From Bacteroidales bacterium (GTDB lineage: Bacteria; Bacteroidota; Bacteroidia; Bacteroidales; Tenuifilaceae): a DNA stretch of 60,673 bases. The position numbers and the translations under genes are program-made. The stretch's first letter is position 1, and the number at the start of each line of letters is the position of its first letter. Under the pieces are notes generated by a model. That model had not been told where the DNA came from. It did not search any database and saw only the letters and a program-made list of their open reading frames with translations. Below are positions 25,075-34,320 of this stretch, piece after piece. The stretch is from assembly GCA_011045955.1 (NCBI GenBank), contig DSBV01000102.1, forward strand, positions 1-60,673, in the 5' to 3' direction.

Positions 25075-25577
25075 AGTTCATCCAGTAGTTTTCCCAACTC
25101 TTCTATTAAGGGTTTAGTTTCAGGGTTGTCCGCTTTAACGGTTTTGATTTTGGCTTTCAATTCGTTTAGTTGATCTCTGCTCAAATTCCCGGTCATGTTT
25201 TCAATCACGGTAAAAGCCTCTAGGCAACCCTGGTAATTGGCGTGTTCCATTATGTCGATAAAGGTATCGACGTGTGGGGTAAAGTCCAGGCGGCTTTGCC
25301 AGCAAACCGAAACCAACAGGTGAATTTCTTTCGATCTCTTGTTTTGCTTTATGGTTTCAATTATTGTATCAACACTCGATTTGTTTTTTAAGTCAACCAG
25401 GAAGTTTACAACTTCGTTTTTAAGCTTTTCAGAACGTGCGCTGAAAAGCAAACTGAGTATTGTTGGAAGCATATAGTCCTCACCGGTTTCCCTTAGCTCA
25501 GCTAGCAAGCCAATAATTGCCTCGTCGGAACTTGCCTCTATAGCCTTTTGGAACTGTTCTGCCTTATTGAGCTGCAT
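25071..25577 (-). CDS. Small helical (HEAT-like) protein
   Basis: A 168-residue soluble protein made of amphipathic helices in repeated pairs (for example LPTILSLLFSARSEKLKNE and VDTIIETIKQNKRSKEIHLL), suggesting a HEAT/ARM-like solenoid and a protein-binding role. No signal peptide, no catalytic motif. I do not recognise a characterised relative. It is divergent from the lipoprotein gene at 25733 and convergent with the DHOD-like gene. Confidence 0.75.
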   Translation of the reverse strand: MQLNKAEQFQKAIEASSDEAIIGLLAELRETGEDYMLPTILSLLFSARSEKLKNEVVNFLVDLKNKSSVDTIIETIKQNKRSKEIHLLVSVCWQSRLDFTPHVDTFIDIMEHANYQGCLEAFTVIENMTGNLSRDQLNELKAKIKTVKADNPETKPLIEELGKLLDEL

Positions 25578-25732
25578 ACGGTTTAAATTTTTAACAAAGG
25601 TATTGCTTTTAGGTTTTACTTTGGTTTAAAAATCATTTGTTTGCCAAAAAAAATGAGACTGAATATTGATTTTGATAAAATTATAGTATATTTACTTGTC
25701 GATTGTTGAAAATTTAATCCAAAGATTCCATT

Positions 25733-26650
25733 ATGCTCAAAGGATCAAAAGAAATACTCCTCCTATCGGCTATGGCCACTATGGCCGTGCTTGCCGTTTC
25801 GTGTAAATGCAATAGGGAATCGGAGCAGATGCTCCAGGTATCTCAAGAGCAGGGTGTTGCCGATAGCGCTTTGGTTAGCAGTATTGAATCGGTAAAGCAG
25901 ATTTTTTACTCTTTGCCATCGCCGCTTGAAACGGCAATGATACTCAAGCGCTCCGGGGCAACATACAACGAGGAGTTGCTTAATCCTGTTAAAAACGCGT
26001 CGAAGTACAATACCACCAAAAGCATGGCGCTTAACCTGGGCATTTATAGCACCGATTTGAGCTATGCAAGCCTTTTTGACCAAACTCAGGCTACCATAAA
26101 GTATATGACAGTTTCAAAGAAGATGGCAGAGGGCTTGGGTATTTTAAATGCAATTGATAATTCGGTAATTGAGAAACTGGAGGAGAACATCAATAACCGC
26201 GATGTTATCCTCGAGACCATCTCGGAAACTTTGCTCAATACCAACTCCATTCTGGAGGAGGACGATAGGGTGGCTGTTGGTTCTATTATACTTGTTGGTG
26301 GATGGATTGAGGGCCTTTACATTGCCACCTCGTTGGTTGAGGATATCAATAAAGTTGATATCGAAATGGTCGATCGCATTATCGATCAGAAGCTATCGCT
26401 ACAAACCGTTCTTAAGCTTTTGGAGCAAAGCAATAGCAATGCCGATGTTAGGGAGCTATATTCCGACATGCTTGAGCTTGAAAAGGTATACAACGATGTG
26501 AAAATTACAGTATCGGATGTAAAAGTAATACAGGATGGGAAATCGAAGGTTGCCACATTAAAATCGAAGAATGTTACAACCGTAAGCCCTGAAGTTTTTA
26601 AAAAGCTTAAAACAAAAGTGATTGAATTGCGTAAAAAATACACAGCTTAA
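25733..26650 (+). CDS. Lipoprotein of unknown function
   Basis: A 305-residue predicted lipoprotein. The hydrophobic signal ILLLSAMATMAVLAVSC ends in a lax lipobox with the acylated Cys at C24. The mature part is mostly helical with acidic surfaces (ENINNRDVILETISETLLNT, as ENINNRDVILETIS and ETLLNT). No enzyme motif is seen. Its stop is immediately followed by the next gene (ATG 2 bases later), so the two secreted proteins are probably cotranscribed and may work together at the envelope. Confidence 0.75.
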   Translation: MLKGSKEILLLSAMATMAVLAVSCKCNRESEQMLQVSQEQGVADSALVSSIESVKQIFYSLPSPLETAMILKRSGATYNEELLNPVKNASKYNTTKSMALNLGIYSTDLSYASLFDQTQATIKYMTVSKKMAEGLGILNAIDNSVIEKLEENINNRDVILETISETLLNTNSILEEDDRVAVGSIILVGGWIEGLYIATSLVEDINKVDIEMVDRIIDQKLSLQTVLKLLEQSNSNADVRELYSDMLELEKVYNDVKITVSDVKVIQDGKSKVATLKSKNVTTVSPEVFKKLKTKVIELRKKYTA

Positions 26651-26651
26651 A

Positions 26652-27104
26652 ATGGTTCGTATGAGATCATCGATTTATATACTTGTTTCGGCAGTTGTTC
26701 TATTTCTTGCACTCCCTTCGTCGTCCAATGCTCAGTGTAAGAACTTTGCCAAAAAGATATGTCGGCTTGAACTATCGCCCTATGTTCACGATGGTAACTA
26801 CAATGCTGCAATACTAACCGAGGGGGAGGATGCCGAACTTTTCAAGACCTTCTATGCTGGTCAGCAGTATCGCATTTCTGTTTGCGGCTCTGAAACTCTT
26901 AATAAGATAGAGTTTATGGTAATGGATGTTGACCGTAAGGTTTTATACACAAATGCTAAAAACAATTTTGCCACCTCATGGGATTTTAGGGTTGAAAACA
27001 CACAGCAACTCATCATACTGGTTAAGGTTCCAGTAACCTCCAGTAAAAACGAGGAATTAAAGAGTGGTTGTGTGGCTATCATGTTTGGACTTAAAACGGA
27101 TTAG
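26652..27104 (+). CDS. Small secreted protein of unknown function
   Basis: A 150-residue protein with a signal peptide (MVRMRSSIYILVSAVVLFLA, cleaved near SNA-QCKN). The mature part is beta-rich with four or more Cys residues (CKNFAKKIC, VCGSE, SGCVAIMFG), so disulfides are possible. ATG at 26652 is preferred to the longer frame start at 26622, which lies inside the lipoprotein gene. It follows the lipoprotein by 1 base and ends at a bidirectional terminator shared with uvrA. Function unknown. Confidence 0.75.
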   Translation: MVRMRSSIYILVSAVVLFLALPSSSNAQCKNFAKKICRLELSPYVHDGNYNAAILTEGEDAELFKTFYAGQQYRISVCGSETLNKIEFMVMDVDRKVLYTNAKNNFATSWDFRVENTQQLIILVKVPVTSSKNEELKSGCVAIMFGLKTD

Positions 27105-27121
27105 TCAATATCTGTATAAAT

Positions 27122-27150
27122 AAAAAAGCCGCTAAAAAAGCGGCTTTTTT
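27122..27150. terminator. Bidirectional terminator
   Basis: AAAAAAGCCGC and GCGGCTTTTTT are exact complements around a 7-base loop, between the convergent secreted-protein gene and uvrA. Confidence 0.85.
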
Positions 27151-27160
27151 GCTGCTTCAC

Positions 27161-29956
27161 CTAATGGTTAAGTTTAGCAAAGAGGAACTTCCCTGTATAG
27201 GAACTCTCCTCTAAAGCGAGTTGTTCTGGTGTGCCTGCATAAATTAAATGCCCTCCATTCTCGCCACCCTCTGGGCCTAAATCAATTACCCAGTCGGCAC
27301 ATTTAATAACCTCAAGGTTGTGCTCCACCAGAATAATGCTATGTCCCTTTGCAATAAGGGCGTCAAAGGCATTTAACAATTTTTTAATATCGTTAAAATG
27401 TAAGCCAGTGGTAGGCTCATCAAAGATGAAAAGAATGGGTTTATCGGTATTCTCTTTGAGCAGGAACGATGCTAGTTTAACCCTTTGGCTCTCACCTCCA
27501 CTAAGGGTGCTCGACGATTGCCCAAGCTTGATATAACCTAAACCCACATCCTGAAGAGGTTTTAGCTTTTCAGTGATTTTCTTTTCAAGGCTTCCTTTGC
27601 CTTTCTCAAAGAACTCAATGGCCTGGTTAACGGTCATTTCCAGCATGTCATACACATTGGCATTCCTGTACCTGACCTCAAGGATATCGTCCTTAAAGCG
27701 TTTGCCATGGCAGCTCTCGCAGGTTAAGGTAAGGTCAGCCATGAACTGCATCTCAACGTGAATTACCCCTTCGCCCTGGCACTCCTCGCAACGGCCACCA
27801 TCAATGTTAAAGGAAAAATGCGATGGGCCGTAACCGTTGCTTTTAGCATAGGGTTGTTCTGAAAGTAGCTTGCGGATTTCGTCCCAGGCTTTGAGGTAGG
27901 TAACAGGGTTACTCCGCGATGATTTGCCAATGGGATTTTGGTCAACCATTTCCACTCCTGAAATTTGACGAATATCGCCAGCTATGCAGTCGTGTTGGCC
28001 TGCCCGCTCGCCACTCCCTGTAATTTCCTTGAGTAAGGCAGGGTAGAGTATTCCCTTAACCAAGCTTGATTTGCCCGAACCGCTTACCCCTGTAACCACA
28101 GTGAGGGTATTTAACGGGAACTTTACATCAATATTCTTTAGGTTATTTTCGCGTGCCCCTTTTACCTCGATGTAGCTATTCCATTTGCGGCGTTTAGTCG
28201 GAATGTCAATTTTTTCGGTTCCGTTCAGGTATTTAGCGGTAAGGCTATTGGCAGGAGAATGAATTAGGCTTGGCTCACCGGCGAAAACTACCTCGCCTCC
28301 AAGTCGGCCTGCTTGTGGTCCAATATCGATAATATAATCGGCATTGCGTATGATGTCCTCATCGTGTTCCACTACAAGTACAGTATTACCTAGGTTCCGC
28401 AGATTTTTAAGAACATCAATAAGAAGATGGGTATCGCGAGGATGCAGGCCAATACTAGGCTCATCAAGTATATAGAGTGACCCCACTAGGCTGCTGCCAA
28501 GCGATGTGGCAAGGTTAATGCGCTGCGACTCACCCCCGGAAAGGGTAGCGGATAAACGGTTAAGGGTTAAGTAGCCTAACCCAACATTTACCATGTATCC
28601 CAAACGGTTCCGAATTTCTGTCAATAAACGTTTTGCCACAGTGGCATCGTGCTCATCCAGCTCGATGTTCAAAAAGAACTCGTAAAGCTCTTCAATTTGG
28701 GTGTTAACCAGCTCCTGGATGGTGTAACCAGCTACCTTTACGTACGATGCCTCAGGCCTAAGGCGGCCGCCCTTGCATGCAGGGCATGTGGTTTTGCCCA
28801 TGTAGCGGGAGAGTAGAACTCGGTATTGTATTTTGTATCGTTTTTCCTCAAGCTCCTTAAAGAAATCGTAAATGCCCGTGAAGTGCCTTGTGCCATTCCA
28901 AAGCAATGCTTTCTGCTCATCCGTTAATTTGTAGTATGGGGTGTGGATGGGCAGGTTATATGCCGATGCATACTCAATTACCCTGCCCTTATACCAACCC
29001 ATTGACTCACCTCGCCAGCATGCTATGGCATCCTCGTAAATGGTAAGACTTTTATTGGGTACAACCAAATCCTCGTCAATGCCAATAACTTTACCGTAAC
29101 CCTCGCATTTTGGGCAAGCGCCAAGAGGGTTATTGAAGTTGAACAGATGCTCGGTGGGCTGATCGAATTTTATCCCATCGAGCTCATACAGGTTCGAGAA
29201 CTGTTCCTCCTTTATCCCTTCGTCGGTTTCGATGGAAAGAATGCAAAAGCCATTACCTTCGGCGTAAGCGGTTTGAACCGAATCGGCTATTCGGCTAATA
29301 AAATCTTCATTCACCGACACGGCAAACCTATCTATTATCAACCTTGTGTTAGTCCCAGCCAAATCGACAAGTTCACGGTTTTGGGCATCATCAATCCTAA
29401 TTACTTTACCATTAATATCAATTCGGGTGAACCCTTCGCGGTTTAGCGCCTTAAGCTTTTCCTTGATGTTGTCGTTAACGGCAATAGGAGCTAAAAGCGT
29501 AATGCGTGTTCCCTGCTTATGGGCACTGATAAAGTTCACCACATCGGTAACCGAATGGCGCTTAACCTCGTGGCCCGAAATGGGTGAGTAAGTTTTCCCA
29601 ATACGGGCGAAAAGTAGCTTAAGGTAATCGTAAATCTCGGTTGATGTGCCAACGGTAGAGCGCGGATTTCGAGTGTTAACTTTTTGCTCAATAGCAATGG
29701 CGGGCGGTATACCGCTAATAAGGTCAACCTCAGGCTTACTCATCCTGCCAAGGAATTGACGGGCATAAGCCGAGAGGCTCTCAACGTATCGCCTTTGCCC
29801 TTCGGCATAAATGGTATCGAGCGCTAACGACGATTTTCCCGAACCCGACACACCTGTAATAACCACCAACTTGTTACGGGGAATATCTATATTGATATTC
29901 TTAAGATTGTGAACCCTTGCGCCTTTTACTGATATTACTTTTTCGTGCTTTTGCAT
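27161..29956 (-). CDS. uvrA: Excinuclease ABC subunit A
   Basis: A 931-residue nucleotide excision repair ATPase that finds DNA lesions with UvrB. Two ABC ATPase modules: Walker [15 protein letters not shown] at about 34-47 and [13 protein letters not shown] at about 620; ABC signatures [12 protein letters not shown] and [12 protein letters not shown]; Walker [14 protein letters not shown] and [12 protein letters not shown]. The zinc motifs [16 protein letters not shown] and CESCHGKRF are present. Length is normal and the frame is intact. A TACCTTTG -7 box lies upstream. Confidence 0.98.
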   Translation of the reverse strand: MQKHEKVISVKGARVHNLKNINIDIPRNKLVVITGVSGSGKSSLALDTIYAEGQRRYVESLSAYARQFLGRMSKPEVDLISGIPPAIAIEQKVNTRNPRSTVGTSTEIYDYLKLLFARIGKTYSPISGHEVKRHSVTDVVNFISAHKQGTRITLLAPIAVNDNIKEKLKALNREGFTRIDINGKVIRIDDAQNRELVDLAGTNTRLIIDRFAVSVNEDFISRIADSVQTAYAEGNGFCILSIETDEGIKEEQFSNLYELDGIKFDQPTEHLFNFNNPLGACPKCEGYGKVIGIDEDLVVPNKSLTIYEDAIACWRGESMGWYKGRVIEYASAYNLPIHTPYYKLTDEQKALLWNGTRHFTGIYDFFKELEEKRYKIQYRVLLSRYMGKTTCPACKGGRLRPEASYVKVAGYTIQELVNTQIEELYEFFLNIELDEHDATVAKRLLTEIRNRLGYMVNVGLGYLTLNRLSATLSGGESQRINLATSLGSSLVGSLYILDEPSIGLHPRDTHLLIDVLKNLRNLGNTVLVVEHDEDIIRNADYIIDIGPQAGRLGGEVVFAGEPSLIHSPANSLTAKYLNGTEKIDIPTKRRKWNSYIEVKGARENNLKNIDVKFPLNTLTVVTGVSGSGKSSLVKGILYPALLKEITGSGERAGQHDCIAGDIRQISGVEMVDQNPIGKSSRSNPVTYLKAWDEIRKLLSEQPYAKSNGYGPSHFSFNIDGGRCEECQGEGVIHVEMQFMADLTLTCESCHGKRFKDDILEVRYRNANVYDMLEMTVNQAIEFFEKGKGSLEKKITEKLKPLQDVGLGYIKLGQSSSTLSGGESQRVKLASFLLKENTDKPILFIFDEPTTGLHFNDIKKLLNAFDALIAKGHSIILVEHNLEVIKCADWVIDLGPEGGENGGHLIYAGTPEQLALEESSYTGKFLFAKLNH

Positions 29957-29981
29957 TGGTGAATTGGAAAAATGTAACCTA

Positions 29982-29989
29982 CAAAGGTA
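29982..29989 (-). promoter_or_regulatory. -7 box (TACCTTTG) of uvrA
   Basis: Read on the minus strand it matches TAnnTTTG, 25 bases before the uvrA ATG. Confidence 0.55.
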
Positions 29990-30127
29990 TTACTCTAAAA
30001 CCATTTTTAAGTGATGCTTGTTCAAATTCTTTGAAATTATAACTACTCTCCTAATCGCTGAAAATTTCTACCAACCCTTACCCCATTAACTTAGCATGCC
30101 CACCAAAAAAACGATATTTTGCGTTTT

Positions 30128-30155
30128 ACCCTTTATCCTTTATCCTTTATCCTTA
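30128..30155. repeat. Short tandem repeat (CCTTTAT x3) at a gene end
   Basis: Three copies of a 7-base unit overlap the stop and last codons of the WbqC-like gene, so the C-terminal RIKDKG is encoded by the repeat. Confidence 0.65.
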
Positions 30156-30774
30156 ATGTCTCTCTTGCCATTAGCCCCTCGTTAAAGAGCAAGTCAATTA
30201 CGCTCAGGTTAGGAGTAAACCCAAAGCGAAACTCAAAAACCTGAAAGTATGGCAGGGTGGCTGGCAGCCCGGTTACAGGCATTTTTGCTTTGGGGCTAAT
30301 AGTGTATCGGAAGTCCATTACCCATTCGGGTGCTATTTTTTGGTATTCGGATGTAAAATGAATTTTTACAGGGGACTCTAAAAAGTCGAGTATGGCCATT
30401 AAAAGCTGGTTGTTGAGCTCCCAAAGTGTATAGAATCGGTTTTGGTAGAACGGCATCAGCATATCAGCTATAAAATCAAAGTAAGCCGATTTGCGGTAAG
30501 CCGATTCGATGGCTCGCCAATGATTCCTATTCCAATTGGTTGAGTAATCAATAATTACTTCGGTTATACTGGTGTGGTTGCCCTTTGGCTTAATTACTGG
30601 GATTACCAGGGGTAAGGGCCCGTTTGCACTGAGTATTACGCATCGGTTGCGGTAGGTTTGTTTAAGGTAAGTTTCATGTGCCTCAATAAAAAATTTATCG
30701 GCACTAAGTAAGGCGGACATGTAAGGAACCGGCGGTAAATACGCAGTACTAAGTAGTATGGTTTTACTGGACAT
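30133..30774 (-). CDS. WbqC-like family protein
   Basis: A 213-residue protein of the WbqC family, often in polysaccharide or envelope loci; the reaction is not established. Motifs: LLSTAYLPPVPYMSALL at the start, EAHETYLKQTYRNRCVI, NWNRNHWRAIESAYRKSAYFDF (as NWNRNHWRAIESAY and RKSAYFDF), and LNQ-type helices. The last six residues come from a CCTTTAT tandem repeat. It follows lepB after a terminator, a gene neighbourhood (dapB, lepB, wbqC-like) common in Bacteroidota. Confidence 0.88.
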   Translation of the reverse strand: MSSKTILLSTAYLPPVPYMSALLSADKFFIEAHETYLKQTYRNRCVILSANGPLPLVIPVIKPKGNHTSITEVIIDYSTNWNRNHWRAIESAYRKSAYFDFIADMLMPFYQNRFYTLWELNNQLLMAILDFLESPVKIHFTSEYQKIAPEWVMDFRYTISPKAKMPVTGLPATLPYFQVFEFRFGFTPNLSVIDLLFNEGLMARETLRIKDKG

Positions 30775-30794
30775 TGTACGGTTTCATTGAATTA

Positions 30795-30835
30795 AAAAAC
30801 CTGTTGCGGGTGCCATTCCCCTCCAACAGGTTTTT
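30795..30835 (-). terminator. Terminator of the dapB-lepB operon
   Basis: AAAAACCTGTTG (30795-30806) and CAACAGGTTTTT (30824-30835) are exact complements around a 17-base loop, downstream of lepB on the minus strand with a T-run. Confidence 0.78.
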
Positions 30836-30853
30836 ATGCAGCTATTATTTGGT

Positions 30854-32191
30854 CTACTTAATAGTTGTAAACATACGCTTAAAGCGAATATTGGCAGGGA
30901 AACGTTTATCCTTATCGAGCGATAGCCAAATAAACGAAGCTTTTCCTACCACATGGTCTTCGGGCACAAACCCCCAAAAACGGCTGTCGGCCGAATTGTG
31001 TCGGTTATCACCCATCATAAAGTAGTAATCCATTTTAAAGGTGTAGGTATTTGCAGGCGTACCATTTATGTATATAGTTCCGTTTTCAACCTTTAAGTCG
31101 TTATTCTCGTATACATCAATTATACGCTGGTATAACGGAAGGTTTTCAAGGGTAAGTGTAACTGTTGTGCCTTTTTTGGGTATCCAGAGTGGACCAAAGT
31201 TGTCCTCGTTCCATGTATAACTGGGGTCGTGGGGGAAAATCAACTTCCACATGATTGTGGAATCGGTATTTTCGTTTCTCTCAATTTGAATCACAATGCT
31301 AAAAGTCTTGAACCGTTCAGCCATTTCTTCGGTTAGTGGTAGGTTGTAAACCGATTCCTGGGGGTTGTAGTTGATATCGGAGCGGGCAATGCCCATTTCC
31401 TCAAAACGTTTTGGGTTTATGGTTGAACCATTAGTCCTAATCAGGTAGTTATACTGCCTTTTACCAATTTTCTCTTGCTCTTTACCGTTTACAAAAAGGT
31501 TCCCATGGATAACCTGAATGGTGTCGCCTGGGATGCCAACGCAACGTTTGATGTAGTTCTCGCGTTTATCGACTGGCCGGTAAATGATATCGTAATTTAC
31601 ACGGATGAAGTTGCGCCCGTAAATTCTTGCCAAGGTGTAGTAGCTTGAGTTCTGATCCTGAAGGCAGACCGTGTCGCCCTCGGGGAAATTGAAAACAACC
31701 ACATCGTTGCGTTTAACCTGACCAAAACCGGCAATACGTTTGTAAGGCCACCGGGGCCACTCAATAAACGATTTGGTGTATTTTGTTAAAGGCAGGGTGT
31801 GATGCACAAAGGGAAATGAAATAGGAGTATTGGGTAGTTTAGGCCCGTAAGCAACCTTGCTCACAAAGAGATAGTCGCCCACCAGCAGCGATTTTTCCAT
31901 GGACGATGTTGGAATGGTGTAGGCCTCAATAAAGAACATACGGATTAGAGTTGCCGCAACAACTGCAAAAATTATGGCATCTATCCATTCTATCAAAGCA
32001 GTTTTCTTTTGTCCACGCTTTTTCCAGAATGTCCAGTTTACTTTTTGGGTGATGTAGAAATCAAAAATGATGGGTAATCCCAGGAGCAGCCAGTAGTTCC
32101 CAATCCATACTACCCAGAGTATGAAAACTATGGCGGCAAATGCAAATCGGAAATACTTGTTTTTAAGGAAATCTTTTACTTTTTGAAACAT
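30854..32191 (-). CDS. lepB: Signal peptidase I (large Bacteroidota form)
   Basis: A 445-residue membrane serine protease that removes signal peptides. Membrane segments lie at about residues 12-55 and 70-90. The catalytic Ser97 is in IPTSSMEKSLLVGDYL and the likely Lys215 base is in YIKRCVGIPGDT. The late motif GDNRHNSADSRFWGFVPEDH is present. A 150-residue insertion between the Lys motif and the last motif makes it longer than E. coli LepB, as is normal in this phylum. It is 11 bases after dapB, so cotranscribed. Confidence 0.95.
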   Translation of the reverse strand: MFQKVKDFLKNKYFRFAFAAIVFILWVVWIGNYWLLLGLPIIFDFYITQKVNWTFWKKRGQKKTALIEWIDAIIFAVVAATLIRMFFIEAYTIPTSSMEKSLLVGDYLFVSKVAYGPKLPNTPISFPFVHHTLPLTKYTKSFIEWPRWPYKRIAGFGQVKRNDVVVFNFPEGDTVCLQDQNSSYYTLARIYGRNFIRVNYDIIYRPVDKRENYIKRCVGIPGDTIQVIHGNLFVNGKEQEKIGKRQYNYLIRTNGSTINPKRFEEMGIARSDINYNPQESVYNLPLTEEMAERFKTFSIVIQIERNENTDSTIMWKLIFPHDPSYTWNEDNFGPLWIPKKGTTVTLTLENLPLYQRIIDVYENNDLKVENGTIYINGTPANTYTFKMDYYFMMGDNRHNSADSRFWGFVPEDHVVGKASFIWLSLDKDKRFPANIRFKRMFTTIK

Positions 32192-32202
32192 GGTATTGTG
32201 GT

Positions 32203-32925
32203 TTAGTCAAGTTTAAGCAAATCGTCCATGCTGTAAAATCCCTTGCGGGAGTTAAGGAACTCAGCGGCTAAAACAGCCCCAAGTGCAAATCCCCTGCGAC
32301 TCTTAGCCTCGTGCTTTAGAGTGATGATATCCTGTTCGGAATTAAAGGTCACGATGTGAGTACCAGGAACTTGCCCTTGTCGTATGGCCTCAATGGGAAT
32401 TTTACTCTCAGCAACCTTGGGAATCAAGCTCCATCCATTGTAGGCCTTCATTTGGTTACAAAGGGTATTGGCAAGGGTTATAGCGGTGCCACTTGGAGCG
32501 TCAAACTTTTTGGTGTGGTGTATTTCTGTAATTGATGGTTTATACATCCCCAACCTGTCAAGTATGGATGCAATGTAATTATTCAACTTGAAAAAGATGT
32601 TAACCCCAATGCTATAGTTTGATGCGTAAAATAATGTCCCCTCGCCATTGCGTGCCTTGTTAACCATGATTTCAAGCTGATTATTCCATCCGGTTGTTCC
32701 TGAAACCACTGGAATTCCAGCATCAAAACAGGCTTGAATGTTTTGCATGGCCGAGTGGGGCGATGTAAATTCAATGGCAACATCGGCTTTTTTTAGGTTC
32801 TCGGTGGTTAGCTCGTTGAGATTATCCCTGTCTATTTTAAGGACAATGGTATGGCCTCGCTCAAGGGCGATTGCCTCAACCTCATGTCCCATTTTTCCGT
32901 AACCCAAAATTGCGATTCTTTGCAT
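32203..32925 (-). CDS. dapB: 4-hydroxy-tetrahydrodipicolinate reductase
   Basis: A 240-residue NAD(P)H enzyme of lysine/diaminopimelate synthesis. The dinucleotide motif ILGYGKMGHEVEA is at residues 5-17. Catalytic ITEIHHTKKFDAPSGTAITLA contains the key His and Lys (as EIHHTKKFDAPSGTA). VVSGTTGW is the family substrate loop. Slightly shorter than E. coli DapB, which is normal for this phylum. First gene of the dapB-lepB pair. Confidence 0.96.
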   Translation of the reverse strand: MQRIAILGYGKMGHEVEAIALERGHTIVLKIDRDNLNELTTENLKKADVAIEFTSPHSAMQNIQACFDAGIPVVSGTTGWNNQLEIMVNKARNGEGTLFYASNYSIGVNIFFKLNNYIASILDRLGMYKPSITEIHHTKKFDAPSGTAITLANTLCNQMKAYNGWSLIPKVAESKIPIEAIRQGQVPGTHIVTFNSEQDIITLKHEAKSRRGFALGAVLAAEFLNSRKGFYSMDDLLKLD

Positions 32926-33008
32926 TTATACTATCACCTTTTCAGCTTGCAATTTAAGAAAAGCTGTTGAAATATGAATACTCCCATTTCCAGTTAATCA
33001 AAATTAAC

Positions 33009-33031
33009 AAAAAAGGGGCATTTAGCCCCTT
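33009..33031 (-). terminator. Terminator of the thrS-infC-rpmI-rplT operon
   Basis: AAGGGGC-TAAAT-GCCCCTT followed by T residues on the minus strand, just after rplT. Confidence 0.82.
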
Positions 33032-33054
33032 AAACCGTATTCTGTTTTTACTGG

Positions 33055-33399
33055 TTACTTTACAGAATCAACAATGGCCTTGAAAGCCTCTGGGTGGTTC
33101 ATGGCCAAATCGGCTAAAACTTTGCGGTTAATAGCAATTCCTTTCTGGTTGATCTTACCCATGAATTCGGAGTAGGTCATACCATACTCACGAACGGCTG
33201 CGTTGATACGCTGAATCCAAAGGGCACGGAATTCAATCTTTTTCTTCTTACGGTCGCGGTAAGCATAGGTCAAACCCTTTTCCCAGGTATTCTTTGCAAC
33301 CGTCCAAACATTACGACGCGCAAGGAAATTTCCCTTAGTCTGTTTAAGAATTTTTTTTCTGCGCTTGCGCGATGCTACTGCATTTACTGAACGTGGCAT
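33055..33399 (-). CDS. rplT: Ribosomal protein L20
   Basis: A 114-residue 50S protein. [34 protein letters not shown] and [17 protein letters not shown] are typical. Ends the conserved thrS-infC-rpmI-rplT order, before a terminator. Confidence 0.98.
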   Translation of the reverse strand: MPRSVNAVASRKRRKKILKQTKGNFLARRNVWTVAKNTWEKGLTYAYRDRKKKKIEFRALWIQRINAAVREYGMTYSEFMGKINQKGIAINRKVLADLAMNHPEAFKAIVDSVK

Positions 33400-33507
33400 T
33401 TTTTACGATTTTTGAATGATTAGCGGTTCATTCTTTGAACTCTTAGTGGCTAATTCATTCTGTTAAACATTAAAGTAAACTAACATACAAACTAAAAGAA
33501 AACAAAA

Positions 33508-33705
33508 CTACTTTAAGCCAAGCATTGCCTTAACATGTCCTTCATCGGCCTTGTGAACCAAAGCAACGTGAGTTAAATTCCTCTTTTGCTTGGTTTCCTT
33601 TTTAGTCAAAATGTGACTCTTGTAGGCGTGCTTTCTTTTAATCTTACCTGTTCCGGTTAAAGCAAAACGCTTTTTTGAACCAGAATGAGTCTTTGTTTTT
33701 GGCAT
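33508..33705 (-). CDS. rpmI: Ribosomal protein L35
   Basis: A 65-residue 50S protein. [20 protein letters not shown] and [20 protein letters not shown] match L35. It lies between infC and rplT in the standard order. Confidence 0.97.
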   Translation of the reverse strand: MPKTKTHSGSKKRFALTGTGKIKRKHAYKSHILTKKETKQKRNLTHVALVHKADEGHVKAMLGLK

Positions 33706-33739
33706 TCTACACTGTATTTATATGATTACTAATGGTTTA

Positions 33740-34291
33740 TTACTTCTTTTTGGTACCTTTAGGGGACACAACCATAATCATTCGTTTTCCCTCGAGCTTT
33801 GGGAGTTGCTCCACTTTGCCGTACTCCTCGAGGTCTTGGGCAAACCGTAGCAGCAATATTTCACCTTGCTCCTTGAAAAGAATGGATCGTCCCTTAAAGA
33901 ACACGTAGGCTTTCACCTTAGCACCTTCCTGAAGGAAATTGATGGCATGCTTCAACTTGAAATTGTAATCGTGATCATCGGTATTGGGACCAAACCTAAT
34001 TTCCTTAACTACAATTTTTTGAGCATTGGCTTTAATTTCCTTCTGCTTCTTTTTGAGCTGGTAAAGGAATTTCTGATAGTCCAGTATTTTACAAACTGGG
34101 GGATCGGCCTTATCAGAAATCATTACCAAGTCTAACTCCATCTCCTCGGCCATTTGGCGTGCCTGGCTAATGGGGTAAATGCCCGGATTCTTAATGTTTT
34201 CGCCAACCAGTCGAACAGTCTTAGCTCGAATTTCTTCGTTTATCGGGTAAGTGTCGATGTTTGACTTTTTGATGTTATTAGGTGCTGCTAT
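33740..34291 (-). CDS. infC: Translation initiation factor IF-3, AUA start
   Basis: A 183-residue factor that keeps 30S subunits free and rejects wrong start codons. The family core [20 protein letters not shown] lies upstream of the first ATG at 34153, so the frame must start earlier. The only well-placed start is ATA at 34289-34291, 8 bases after GGAGG (34300-34304). Non-AUG starts in infC are known and let IF-3 limit its own synthesis. The start is inferred from reading frame and Shine-Dalgarno. thrS ends 29 bases upstream of it. Confidence 0.9.
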   Translation of the reverse strand: MAAPNNIKKSNIDTYPINEEIRAKTVRLVGENIKNPGIYPISQARQMAEEMELDLVMISDKADPPVCKILDYQKFLYQLKKKQKEIKANAQKIVVKEIRFGPNTDDHDYNFKLKHAINFLQEGAKVKAYVFFKGRSILFKEQGEILLLRFAQDLEEYGKVEQLPKLEGKRMIMVVSPKGTKKK

Positions 34292-34299
34292 AACTTTGT

Positions 34300-34304
34300 C
34301 CTCC
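34300..34304 (-). promoter_or_regulatory. Shine-Dalgarno GGAGG deciding the infC AUA start
   Basis: GGAGG on the minus strand lies 8 bases before ATA. No ATG, GTG or TTG fits the conserved N-terminus. Confidence 0.7.
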
Positions 34305-34320
34305 TATAGTTCAGTTAATT

